NCBI GenBank assembly: GCA_001599935.1
Contig: BCIJ01000004.1
Coordinates: 300,324 to 364,323 of the forward strand
Direction: 5' to 3'
DNA from: Holtermannia corniformis
Taxonomy: Eukaryota > Basidiomycota > Tremellomycetes > Holtermanniales
Length of the DNA stretch: 64,000 nucleotides
The position numbers and the translations under genes are program-made. The notes under the pieces are model-generated. The model made no database searches, was not told where the DNA came from, and worked only from the letters and a program-made list of their open reading frames with translations. Position 1 is the first letter of the stretch. Each line of letters begins with the position of its first letter. Below are positions 1 through 9,164 of this stretch, one piece after another.

Positions 1-92
1 TGTTAGATGATGGGGAAGAACCGTGATGCATCTCGCTCGCTACGGCTCTACTTTGTAGGCTTCGCCTACGGCTCGCACGCCATCTTGACTGT

Positions 93-222
93 CTCGCCGG
101 ATGCAGTATCATCTGCATCCTCGCCGGATGCGTCGCATCCTCGGCGCCTTGCCTACATCCTCTGCGCGCCAGACTTGTCTTGGCTACATCCGCGCCGGAT
201 GTAGTGTTCGCCGGATCCGGCG
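93..222. repeat. Cluster of four short perfect hairpins
   Basis: Four perfect inverted repeats lie within about 125 bp. GGATGCAG (99-106) pairs with CTGCATCC (113-120). GGATGCG (126-132) pairs with CGCATCC (134-140). CTACATCCG (184-192) pairs with CGGATGTAG (196-204). A 14-bp palindrome, CGCCGGATCCGGCG, sits at 209-222. All are built on a shared GGATG/CATCC core, which suggests a decayed repeat family or the end of a mobile element. The rest of 1-560 holds no convincing gene. Confidence 0.7.
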
Positions 223-564
223 CCCTCCGCCGGGATGGCTGGCTGCGTGGCGTAATCCAACATGTCATGAACGAGTTGGACGATATCAAGCTTGGCGTAG
301 AGAGGGTTGCTACATCATACAGACTTCTTTGTTGCTGCTGACCATAGAGCGCAGAAGACTGACAGCGGAAGGCCTCGCGCAAACAGACAGAGGACGATGC
401 CTTCTGTCAAGCACTCGCAACTGCACAGCGTACGGTGCAATCCATTCTCAGAAGCCGACCAGCCATTCGCTCTCGCCGCGCCAGGGTTGACTTCTCCTCA
501 GCGACCAGGCATCGACTGAAACCCCTTCTGATGGTTCACTAGGAACGCTTCCAAGACCTATACT

Positions 565-762
565 TTACAACATACTCGTCGCATCGTACCGCAGGGATTT
601 TGCAGCTTCCGAAGACGGGTCGCATGCGAGCTTGATCAACGCCTCCATCACCTTTGGTGTGGGTTGCCACGACCGAGTGGAGTATTCTCGCGTATGTATG
701 AGGTGCTTATCTGCAAGATGCTGCAGCTCGGCGAGTCTCGCAGACTCGAAGAAATCGTTCAT
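565..762 (-). CDS. Small unknown protein, tandem paralog A (short form)
   Basis: This 65-residue frame resembles the frames at 1089-1472 and 2277-2528 on the same strand. Shared features are an FF/FL start (NDFFESARL), a central HL..LA.KHL block and an Ala/Asp-containing helix near the end. The similarity continues upstream of the ATG (an N-C-D/E-A-K stretch after a possible acceptor AG), so an upstream exon is likely and the true start may lie further out. Copy A stops about 14 residues before the RETW.(S/T)YL ending present in the other two, so it may be truncated. I do not recognise the family. The real gene boundaries are uncertain. Confidence 0.4.
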   Translation of the reverse strand: MNDFFESARLAELQHLADKHLIHTREYSTRSWQPTPKVMEALIKLACDPSSEAAKSLRYDATSML

Positions 763-1088
763 CTTGGCGTCGCAGTTCTGAATAGTAGGTAGGTGGGTGC
801 TGGGACACTCGCACTGCTACTCATGACTGCGATGGCTTAAGAGGCTATGGCTCTGCTAAATGTCGATGAGTTCGATGGTGTCACCATTCGTGGATCTAGC
901 CGTCTTCGTGTGAAGATGACGAATGGCAGGCGCAGTCAGAAGTCGCCCTACAATCAATCGCATCTCGCTTCCTACTGCCTATCTCAATTCTCAACTCTAC
1001 GATTGAGGTGCGCCTGCGGACTCAAAGGTAGCTCCAGCTCAGGACGGGAGTCGCCGCTGCCCCTCTATCGTCTGTGAATCACAGACGC

Positions 1089-1472
1089 CTAGTCAGAAGG
1101 AGCTTCCTTGTAGTCCTCCATCCACCCTTTAAGAGATAGGTAAGTAAGCCAGGTCTCGCGATGCCGCATCATATGCTGTGCATCCAACAGCAATCTATCC
1201 GTTGCTTGGGAAGGTCCATCGAATACCTCCTGTGCAATGACGTCGATGATAGCGTTGCGGTCGAGGCTCTGAACCTTTTGGTACTGCGGACATGACTGCA
1301 TGTACTTTCCCATCAAGTAGACGAGGTGGGAACGGGGCAATGAGGCTGCCTGCAAGAAGGCTGTCGTCTTGGCGCTGCAAGTGAAGAGTGTACATGAATC
1401 CAGATGAATGTCGTCCTCCGTGCGCTCGCAGCAAGTTGCGCTTTGACGACCTGAACTATCGTTTGACTTCAT
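1089..1472 (-). CDS. Small unknown protein, tandem paralog B (start uncertain)
   Basis: The conserved part is residues 37 to about 118: TTAFLQAASLPRSHLVYLM, a helix around LDRNAIIDVI, and the ending RHRETWLTYL, which matches copy C (KQRETWDSYL). Where copy A has an ATG, this copy has ACG in an otherwise similar context (GCCAAG before the codon). It therefore either starts upstream, perhaps after an intron ending at the TTGCAG before the conserved part, or has lost its start. The first 36 residues of the open frame look non-homologous and may be intron or leader. No function is known to me. Confidence 0.4.
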   Translation of the reverse strand: MKSNDSSGRQSATCCERTEDDIHLDSCTLFTCSAKTTAFLQAASLPRSHLVYLMGKYMQSCPQYQKVQSLDRNAIIDVIAQEVFDGPSQATDRLLLDAQHMMRHRETWLTYLSLKGWMEDYKEAPSD

Positions 1473-1854
1473 GGCTATGTGTGCGCAGACGGATGTCGCT
1501 AGCTACGTGGCTGCGAAGAGCTCACGACGAGGACCGCCTCTCGAGGTACCTTTCTAAGAGTGTACGCCAGGCGCCTTCCGCAAAACAAAGAGCGACGCGG
1601 GTACAACCGAATCCCAACGCTTCTTGAAAAGGAAACCTTATCTGAGACTCAGGTAAGCCTATCCGAAAAATAGCGTTGTCCCGAAGGTCCCCAGAGGGTA
1701 TCATTAAAGTCAGACCCTCACGGATTATCCCCAATTTCGGCTGGTCTTCCCCGCTTGAAACGCGATGCCAGTCCGGGGAGCACGTCGTGGAGATTTGTGA
1801 TGGACGGTGAGAGCATGTGTTAGCGAGGCGCGAGGAGCTTGCTAGGCGCCTCCG

Positions 1855-1897
1855 CCTTTTGGCATTTCTGGCAGTTTCGCCAGAATCGCCAAAGGGA
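1855..1897. repeat. Long imperfect hairpin
   Basis: CCTTTTGGC and TTTCTGGC on the left arm pair with GCCAGAAT and GCCAAAGGG on the right arm around a short loop near 1876. This gives a stem of roughly 17 bp with a wobble and one or two mismatches. It lies in the 800-bp spacer between small paralogs B and C, where I find no gene. It could be a miniature element remnant, a structured RNA or chance. Confidence 0.5.
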
Positions 1898-2276
1898 CGG
1901 TTTTCAAGATTGGCTCAACCGTCTTTCGCCATCTCGAGGGCGGCTGCAAGCTCAAGGCTCACCCGCCATCCTCCCCTTCTTCCTCCTCTTTGTCTGCGCT
2001 CCGTTTCAGTCACCTACAAGTTGTACTTTATGGCCTGTTGGAGCCACGTCCTGCGTCATGCATCACGTGTCCGCCGGCGTGGGTGGGCGGGAACACCCTT
2101 CTACACGACGCCAGCCGAGCTAACTCACCTCTATCCTCAGGCGCTGGCCGAATCCAAGCACGCGGTATGAACGCGAGACTTCGGGATATCCGCTGCTGCT
2201 CACTCCAGTCCGGCTTCTGCTAACTCAAATTTATCAGCGACTTCTGCGTGCGACGTACGGCCATCCAGTACATCAA

Positions 2277-2528
2277 TCAAGAACGACGTTTCAAGTAGCT
2301 ATCCCAAGTCTCACGCTGCTTGGTCATATGGATCGCGTCCTTAATAAAGGGATCGCTCAGCTCGTAAAGGTTTTCAGCCACACAGCTCTCGACTATCTGA
2401 ATGATGGTAGCTGAATCAAGACTCTCCAACCCGCTAGCCATCGTCGAGCTCTTCAAATGCTTCCGTGCTAGGTAACGCAGGTGCGTCAGCGGTAGATCAG
2501 CCTCGGTGAAGAATTGGGTGGTAGCCAT
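2277..2528 (-). CDS. Small unknown protein, tandem paralog C
   Basis: This 83-residue frame starts at ATG 2526-2528 (MATTQFFTEADLPL). It is the best-preserved member of the tandem trio with 565-762 and 1089-1472. It shares FF/FL at the start, HLRYLARKHL in the middle, a helix with L(D)..(A/T)II, then DA.HM..(Q/H)RETW.(S/T)YL at the end. It has no signal peptide or membrane segment and is predicted to be small, helical and soluble. The frame is open further upstream to 2639, and the similarity to A and B begins a few codons before this ATG, so an upstream exon is possible. Function unknown. Confidence 0.45.
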   Translation of the reverse strand: MATTQFFTEADLPLTHLRYLARKHLKSSTMASGLESLDSATIIQIVESCVAENLYELSDPFIKDAIHMTKQRETWDSYLKRRS

Positions 2529-2827
2529 TTCGCAGTTTGTCGGCTGACAAGCTGGATCCAGTGTACCAACGAGCTGGCAGATGCAGCGCGGTCGCGCTGA
2601 GGAATTCTGGGTGGTTGAAAACATGGCGAGGGTATACAAGGGTCAACTGGCAGCCTTTATCATGTTCAACACCGACGTTGCCTTCCAGCGGAGTATGAAA
2701 AGTGGGCACGGGCAGCAGCTGATGCGCAATTTGCAATGATGGCTGAACGGCTTCGAGATGACATGTCGTCTTCCACCCTCGACATGATCCGAAGCTGTCA
2801 AAGTATGCTACAGAGTACATGGCAGTC
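2529..2827. other. Spacer, no gene seen
   Basis: About 300 bp lie between small paralog C and the 3' end of GPN2. Overlapping open frames occur on both strands but none has homology I recognise or a convincing splice pattern. Confidence 0.4.
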
Positions 2828-4116
2828 TCATATCTTGAAACTCTTGGGTGTTCCCCGTCTCCCCGCAGCCAGCGGGTGCCCTTCAGCCTCTGCGATCTCC
2901 TCTGTCAATTCTGCCACTTTCTCCTGTATCTGGCCCTTTTGCGCCTCGACCTTTTGTCGTACCCGAGCCTCGCCTTCCTTCTTCCATTCATTCCGTTCCC
3001 ACTCGTCCCAATCGTGGCGATGATCGATCCAGCGCTCTTGAACATCTGCGACATTTCCTAGGTCGGCAGGAAGTGCACCCATGGCAGAGGAGAAGAGGGC
3101 GTCGGTGTTGGGTGCGTCGGACGGCCGGCTGGGGTCGGAGGACGGGATAAAGATGTAGCCTGTGACTTTGTCGATCATCCGGACGAGCTTGAGCATGGAC
3201 GTCTTGTCCTGATTGAGATGAGCATAAAGCCGAGGTAAGCATCTCGATCCACGCACCTCGACAGCCAGCGTCTCAAAGCCAACGAGTCCAAAGTCCTCGA
3301 TCAGATCGCACATTGCCCGATTCAGTTTTGCAAACTTTGCCGTCCTCGGGTTCTCATCGAGTGATTTCAGCAGGTAGGAGAGGTCTTGAACCTCGGTGTA
3401 ATAGTCCAGATTGAACGCTGTGTCTCGTCAGCCATCGATATCGAGGTGTCTGGCAGAGCACGCACGCAAGTCGCCATATTGAGTGATCAAATCCATCTTG
3501 CTCAGCACATTGATGTGCGGCATCTCGAGCTGCAGCATGGAACGTAGCGACAGCAAGACGACAGAGATGAACTTTGAAGCGTCCGTTACATAGTGCGCGT
3601 CAGACAAGTGCACGGCAGCAAGCTGCCTCCGTCAGCCACGCCCATCCCGCCCCGTTGCAACTCACCCGGTAATCCGCCTTTGTCAATCTCTGCACAATCC
3701 TCTTCAGGCTATCATGATTCGTCCACAGCTCGACCTGGCCGGGGGTATCGAATATGACATAGCCGTTCCCATGCAGCAACTTGACGAGTTTCTCTTCCAG
3801 CCAGTCAAAGTTGGCTTCGAGGTATTCGATACAATAGAGCATTGCACCGTTTGGTCCGAGCCCATGTTCGTCCATCGCATCTTGAAGACTGATCAGAGAG
3901 GTAATGTTGAGTGCGCAGTCGTACGGTGGGTCTGTGACGGCTGGATCGAGGTTGACGACGCAGCATGGGCGGTTGAGGGCTGAAAGGAACTGGGGGACCG
4001 AATGAGTTCTTTGCGAAGCGGGATAACGAGGTGATGGAGCTCACCTGCTGATAGCCAGCACAGAGGGTACTCTTGCCTGCACCAGGGCTACCGATGATGA
4101 CTGCACCGAACGGCAT
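2828..4116 (-). CDS. GPN-loop GTPase 2 (GPN2)
   Basis: GPN-loop GTPases help assemble and import RNA polymerase II and act as homo- or heterodimers. The start is ATG 4114-4116 ([17 protein letters not shown]), with a P-loop in the first 20 residues. The first intron follows GYQQ. The next exons give the GPN motif in [11 protein letters not shown], then [17 protein letters not shown] and the Walker-B/G3 motif DTPGQVELW. Later come the GTPase G4 motif SKMDL, the family stretch [12 protein letters not shown] and [22 protein letters not shown] and the start MPFG point to GPN2 rather than GPN1 or GPN3. The C-terminal tail (2828-3000) is charged and coiled-coil-like (EEIAEAEGH). At least three short introns break the gene. 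It is followed by the tandem paralog region. Confidence 0.93.
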
Positions 4117-4484
4117 GACTCTGCGTAGCTTTGCTCGTGCCAACAACTTTTGAACGCCGCTCCGTCCTCTTTGCGCGCAGTCAGGTAACACGAGTTGCAG
4201 ATGCGATTTCGGATCTTGTAGACTCCCTCAAACTCGTACCGCAAGCCTTCGAGCTCTCGACTTTGACGCAGACGTAGTGAATGCTAGCAGGTTGTTTGTC
4301 GTCCTAGCACGACACTAGCATGCATGCAAAACATTCATACACTAGCAAAAGACACATTGGCGAACCCCGTTGAGGCGGCTCTGATAGGTTTAATCGTATA
4401 CAGGTGGTGAACCTCGTCCGTGTTCTCTCCCTCCGCGTTCCTGCTTCTCCGACGTGAAACTTCTAATGATCGCAGGGTGGCCGT
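4117..4484. other. Intergenic spacer between EMG1 and GPN2
   Basis: This 368-bp spacer separates two genes on the same (-) strand. It must hold the EMG1 3' UTR and the GPN2 promoter. No gene is seen. A direct near-repeat of the word CTAGCA occurs four times at 4282-4350, with no clear meaning. Confidence 0.4.
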
Positions 4485-5677
4485 CTACACGATATCCCAT
4501 AGCTCCTCCTGGGAGGTACTTAGTACATGTTCCTGCGACGAGCAGAGAGGACGCACCATTGCACAGCAGAATTTGCCACAAGCGACCGAAGCCGAGAGCG
4601 AGTAATCGCTGATAGAGATCTTTTGATCTACAAACTGATCTGCAAAGTTGTCGGCGCTGGTCGTGCTCATTAGCCCTTCGAGCCGTTGTACTTTGGTAAT
4701 CGACATACCCTCGAGCCATGGCACCGACAAAGACGGCGACAGAGTGGGTTTCAGGCAATGTTGGGAGGAATTGGGATAGTCGCACAGTTGGTGCGTCGCC
4801 GGATAGAGCTGTGCGATATTAGCCACATGCCAGCATGAGTCTGGAACGCACTGAGTTTGATCGTGTTGGTGGGGAAGTGGTTGGTGATTGGGTTCTTGAT
4901 GACACGCAAGAGCTTTTCGGTGCCGTTGACGTTGCGGATCGAGAGCTTGTGCAAGAGTTGAACTGGGCGTGGTTAGCGCCAATGCGGTGAGAGTGTAAGA
5001 GGAGAGCAGACTGACCCATGAGGCCGGAGAAACGCTTGAACGTTCGTGGGATCCGGACATGCGGGTTGATCTCGATCAAGACGCCTTTGGCCGTGTGGAT
5101 GTAGACTTGGAGGAGGCCGGCCTTGTTCAGCGGCGAGTCGAGGAGGGTGAGCAGGCACTGGTGAGTGATATCCGGTCGAGCGTCTGCAATGTCTCGGCCT
5201 GTTTTCGCGAGGATGCCCTGATGGTCGTCGCAATTCAACAAGGCGTACTTGGCCTCTTTGCCCGCCGCGTTCTTGCCGCCGGACCCAGACGAGATCTGGT
5301 ACGCTTCCAGACAAGCCTTGGATTCGTCAGCGTTTGCGTCGACCCGAGTCGCTTGCACACACCTGCGACAGTACGACGATCAACCGCCTCGTGTTCTCCT
5401 TGGCCTCATTGGTCTTTGGCACCTGAGCTTGCTGCGGCACAAACGTCGGCAACGGCACCGGTCTCCTCGAGTTGGGCAGAGGTTTCGTGACCCTCGCAGC
5501 GGCCGCCGACGACGTCTCGGCCTTGGCATGCGGCATAGGCAACGGTCTTGACGGTTCGAACACGGGCGCACTCGGTGACATTTTGCTGGCTTTCGGAGCG
5601 GGTGACAACGTCGGCGGCAACGTCTCAGATGCGCGACGCTTGGAGTGTGGAGGTGACGGCGAGCGTGAGCTGGACAT
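4485..5677 (-). CDS. EMG1: EMG1/NEP1 rRNA pseudouridine N1-methyltransferase
   Basis: Nep1 is the SPOUT-fold methyltransferase that modifies pseudouridine in helix 35 of 18S rRNA and is needed for 40S assembly in the nucleolus. After a Ser/Pro-rich leader come RRLIVVLS and ACLEAYQ. The core stretch has LLNCDDHQG and [19 protein letters not shown], then [46 protein letters not shown] and [11 protein letters not shown]. The cofactor-binding end has [11 protein letters not shown] and [18 protein letters not shown]. The last intron has a textbook TACTAAG branch site and joins CCAM to EELWDIV. I took ATG 5675-5677 (MSSSRSPSP) as start; the frame continues upstream only to a GTG. It is divergent from the Yip4-type gene. 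Confidence 0.95.
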
Positions 5678-6060
5678 TGCTGCGGTTGCGATGTAAGGCT
5701 GTTGGATGGGATTGAGTAGAGATGGCAGCGGCACTGGTGGAAATTTCGAATTTGTTAAGTGCGCACACTGCTAACAAGCTTATAGGGGCAGTAGGAGATG
5801 GTCGTGCGGGTTGCCAGCGATGGGAATGGAAACAGGTAGTAGTCAGTACGGGATCTGGTGCTCAAGCTGTCTCCTGATGCTCACCAGGACAGCTCACTCC
5901 GCCTGACCATCACAGCGCAGGCAACTCGCCGACACGGACACTTTGTGCTATCGGCTTGCTAGAGGGTCTAGCAACCGCATCATCTTGCGCTCTCCCCGCG
6001 CGTCACTGTCCTTTCGCCTGCAGCACCCATCGCAACTCCCTCACGCGGTTACAGGCTACA
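5678..6060. promoter_or_regulatory. Divergent promoter region, EMG1 / YIP4
   Basis: About 380 bp lie between two divergent start codons. The region must contain the promoters and 5' UTRs of both genes. No ORF with supporting features and no clear TATA box is visible. Confidence 0.5.
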
Positions 6061-7272
6061 ATGTCGTACTCTCAAGCACCACAGACTATGTAAGCTTTCA
6101 TCCTCGGCAGCTAGACGTGACGAGCATGCGCGCGTGCGTCGCGAGCACAGACACAAGCTGATCATCACAGCCAAGCAGACGATGAAGACCTCGACGCCCT
6201 CTCCTTCTCTCAACCCCAACCACAGGGATCTTCGCCGCGTCAGACGCAGCCCGAGGCCGGATCAAGCTCGAGTGGCCTGTCGGGACGGATCGGGAGTGCG
6301 CCGAGACAGTCGAGGACTGAAGGATGGGGAGGGGTCAAGATGGAGACAAGGGTGGGTGTTCTCGACTGCGAGCAGCTCGCCTCTATGCAGACGATGTGTA
6401 CGCAGGACTGAAACCCACACTGACATGACGCAGTATACGGGTGAAGACACGCTTGATGAACCAATCTCCAAGACTATTGCGCGCATCCACCTTTCTATTC
6501 CGCCGAAAGGCTTACATCTATAGATGCGCGACCTGCGCTCCATCTATGCCAAACTGCTGCAAGTACTCTACCCGCCTAAACAAGGTGGCTCAAACGAGCT
6601 CTTGCGGTGCGTCTGATCCATTCAACCGTTTGCTCGACTAGCCGCTGACCGCGTTCGGAAGCGATTGGGATCTCTGGGGTCCACTCGTGATCTGTCTCTC
6701 GCTCGCCATCATCCTCTCGCTCGATGTACGCCTCACCTCTTACCTCTAAAGACCCTGTACTGACAATCTGCTCGCAGTCGGCCCCTGCGCAGTCAATGCA
6801 AGTCTTCTCACTCGTCATCTCTCTCGTCACGATCGGTTCTGTAGTCGTCACTGTCAACTCCAAGCTCCTCGGCGGTAAAGTGTATGTTCTTCCGGGACAC
6901 TCGGCCAAGCACTGACATTCGCCAGGTCGTTCTTCCAGAGTCTGGTCCGTCCTCTGCGCACCATACAGACTCGCTACTGACCCCACCAGTGCGTGCTAGG
7001 CTACGCACTCGCGCCACTTCTGGTAGCGTCAATCGTCTCTTCGGTCCTACACAACCTCTTCATCAGAGTCCCCGTCAGCCTCGCGGCGTGGGCCTGGTCC
7101 GTCTGGGGTTAGTCCATCTCTTTCCTCTACTGTCAAAGCCGAAGCTAACGGCCATACAGCATCAATGAACTTTTTCGGTGGTACGCGGCTTGCGGAAGCA
7201 CGTACTTTCTTGGCAGTGTACCCGCTTTGTCTCTTCTTTTTCATTCTCGCTTGGATGATCATGATTCAGTAA
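6061..7272 (+). CDS. YIP4: YIPF6/Yip4-family Golgi membrane protein
   Basis: Yip1-domain proteins sit in ER-Golgi membranes and bind Rab GTPases. The start is ATG 6061 (MSYSQAPQT), joined by an intron to an acidic, Gln/Ser/Pro-rich cytosolic N-terminus. The family signature follows: TLDEPISKTI, then MRDLRSIYAKLLQVLYPP, then LL-R-DWDLWGPLVICLSL. Later exons supply the remaining membrane segments: SLVISLVTIGSVVVTVNSKL, VLGYALAPLLVASIV, SLAAWAWSVWASMNFFGG and LCLFFFILAWMIMIQ, ending at TAA 7270-7272. Five membrane segments are expected for the family and are consistent with this reading. The intron at 6479-6523 between SKTI and MRDL has GC instead of GT at its donor. Confidence 0.92.
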
Positions 7273-7539
7273 TGCTTTGAGCAGGGGATGCGATCGATGC
7301 TTGTGCCGTGTTGCGTGTGCGTATACTGGGCTTGCGGCGTTGTTTATGCTAGGTCGCCATGCCTACTATCATGATTCGTATGAAACACAGCCCAGGACTT
7401 GACTGCATTCAACCCGCGCAACCTCTGGAATCCGCCACAGTTGACCGAACCAAACAATCGTGACCGCTTACGTAACTCGTGACATTCATTCCAAACCAAC
7501 ACCCATCTTCATCTCCATCGCAAACAACCGCAGCGCGAC

Positions 7540-9094
7540 ATGGGCGCAGCAGGCTTCACCAAAAAAGTGACGCTCCCCCCTAATCCCTCAAACCCACCCG
7601 ACTCGAAGAACCCGCTCGTGCAGGCCCAATGGCGGGCTGACAGGCGGTCTGAAGCGTCGGCTGGAAAGCCCGACGTCTGGATCGCGAGGAAGGGCGTTGT
7701 GATGTGAGTGAGCGGTGGGTAAGAACAGGGATACGTGTTGACGGAATGGTAGATTCGTGTACGGGTTGATCCAGTGGACGGGCTATGTTGTGATCGGTCG
7801 AGTGGCGGTGCCAATGCTGAGGAGGAGAGCGGACGCCGGCGGCGGCAGGGGTGCGGGTGGTGAGTCATGCTGGTTCTTGTGCAAGAGAATGATGGAGATG
7901 ACGGACGAAATTAGCGGTCATCATCGCGCTGTATGCCCTGCTGTGGCTCATGTTCATGTGGACGTATACAATGGTATGTTATCATGCGCTTCACGCTGTT
8001 GCTGAACTGGTGCAGATCGTGGTAGTCGGCCCTGGGTTTGCGCGAGACGTATGTACTGGACCTTGCTGCGGTCATGTCGGTGCTGATGAGACTTGCAGCA
8101 CGTCCCCCAATGTATCGATCCCCGAGTTCAGCCGGCACACCCACTCGGCCCTACGACATCTAGCGACACCGCCGTTGAACGACAAACACCCAGTCCCGAA
8201 TCAACAGAACGCAACGCTTCCGAACTCGCCGCAATCCCCAACCTGCTCCCATCCATCGCCTTGCCCCACGCCCAAGACAGAACCAACCGTCTCCAAACGC
8301 CAATCGACCAGCTCCCACGCCCAATCCACCAATCGGACCATGTCACCTCCGGCCCGCGCTGGTGCCGGTTCTGCAAGCTGATGAAACCGGACCGAACGCA
8401 CCACTGCCGAAACTGCGGCACCTGTGTCCTTCTATACGATCATCACTGTCCCTGGATCGGTCAGTGTGTCGGCTGGGCCAACCACAAAGCGTTCATCGTG
8501 TTCTGTGGCTGGGCCAGTCTGTTTGCTCTCGTCATCATTCTGGAATGCGTCGTGCCGATCGCAAGGAGCGGGGTTGTCGATGGCCAAGTGATCGGGTGTA
8601 TCGCTGCGTGAGCCCCCCCTGACCTCATCGAGCAGTAGCTGACGCACGAACAGCGCGGCGCTCTTTGGCTCCTTTACCTTCTCAATGCTCATCACCCACC
8701 TGCAACTGATCCACCGTAACACTTCAACCGTCGAATCATTCGCACTGCGCGATCAAGCAGACAAGGAGCGCTATGTGCTCCAGCGGGAACTCGGCGCCTT
8801 TGGCAACTGGCGCAAGAAGCGCGAGGTGCGGCGCCGTTGGAAGGAGGAATGGGGTGGAGTTGCCGTCGATGGACGCTGGCGCGTTGGAGGCGATATCAAG
8901 GCTGTCATGGGTAATCAGTGGTGGATGTGGCTCTGTGAGTGCCTCGTAGGTTCGAGCGACGCGTGCGACGCTGATGCGTGATAGTTCCGGTCGGGAGACC
9001 AGCTGGCGACGGCGTGCGTTTCCCACAGGATCCACGCTTTGGCCCGAATGGCGAATGGCTGCCCAAAACGCAATGGCCTTCCAATCCCTCATGA
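7540..9094 (+). CDS. DHHC-type palmitoyltransferase (PFA3/PFA5-like)
   Basis: This enzyme would attach palmitate to cysteines of membrane-associated proteins. Translation from ATG 7540 ([10 protein letters not shown]) and splicing gives two hydrophobic segments (around [15 protein letters not shown] and [16 protein letters not shown]). A Ser/Pro-rich cytosolic loop follows. The cysteine-rich domain at 8365-8500 has [20 protein letters not shown] and [19 protein letters not shown], with the catalytic D-H-H-C intact. Two more membrane segments follow ([35 protein letters not shown]). A TTxE-like motif appears as TSTVE. The protein ends at TGA 9092-9094 after KTQWPSNPS. Only about 70 bp separate this stop from the PEX5 stop on the other strand. 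The exact PFA paralog cannot be assigned. Confidence 0.92.
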
Positions 9095-9164
9095 GCTCAC
9101 GTTAGACGCCAGCCTTAGCCCAAACAACGTTGTACTATTCATGATATACATACACGCAGAGAGG

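Noticed and set aside
5678..5734. Upstream extension of EMG1 to 5734
   Set aside because: The extension begins at GTG. The first ATG in frame is at 5677 and no homology lies upstream.
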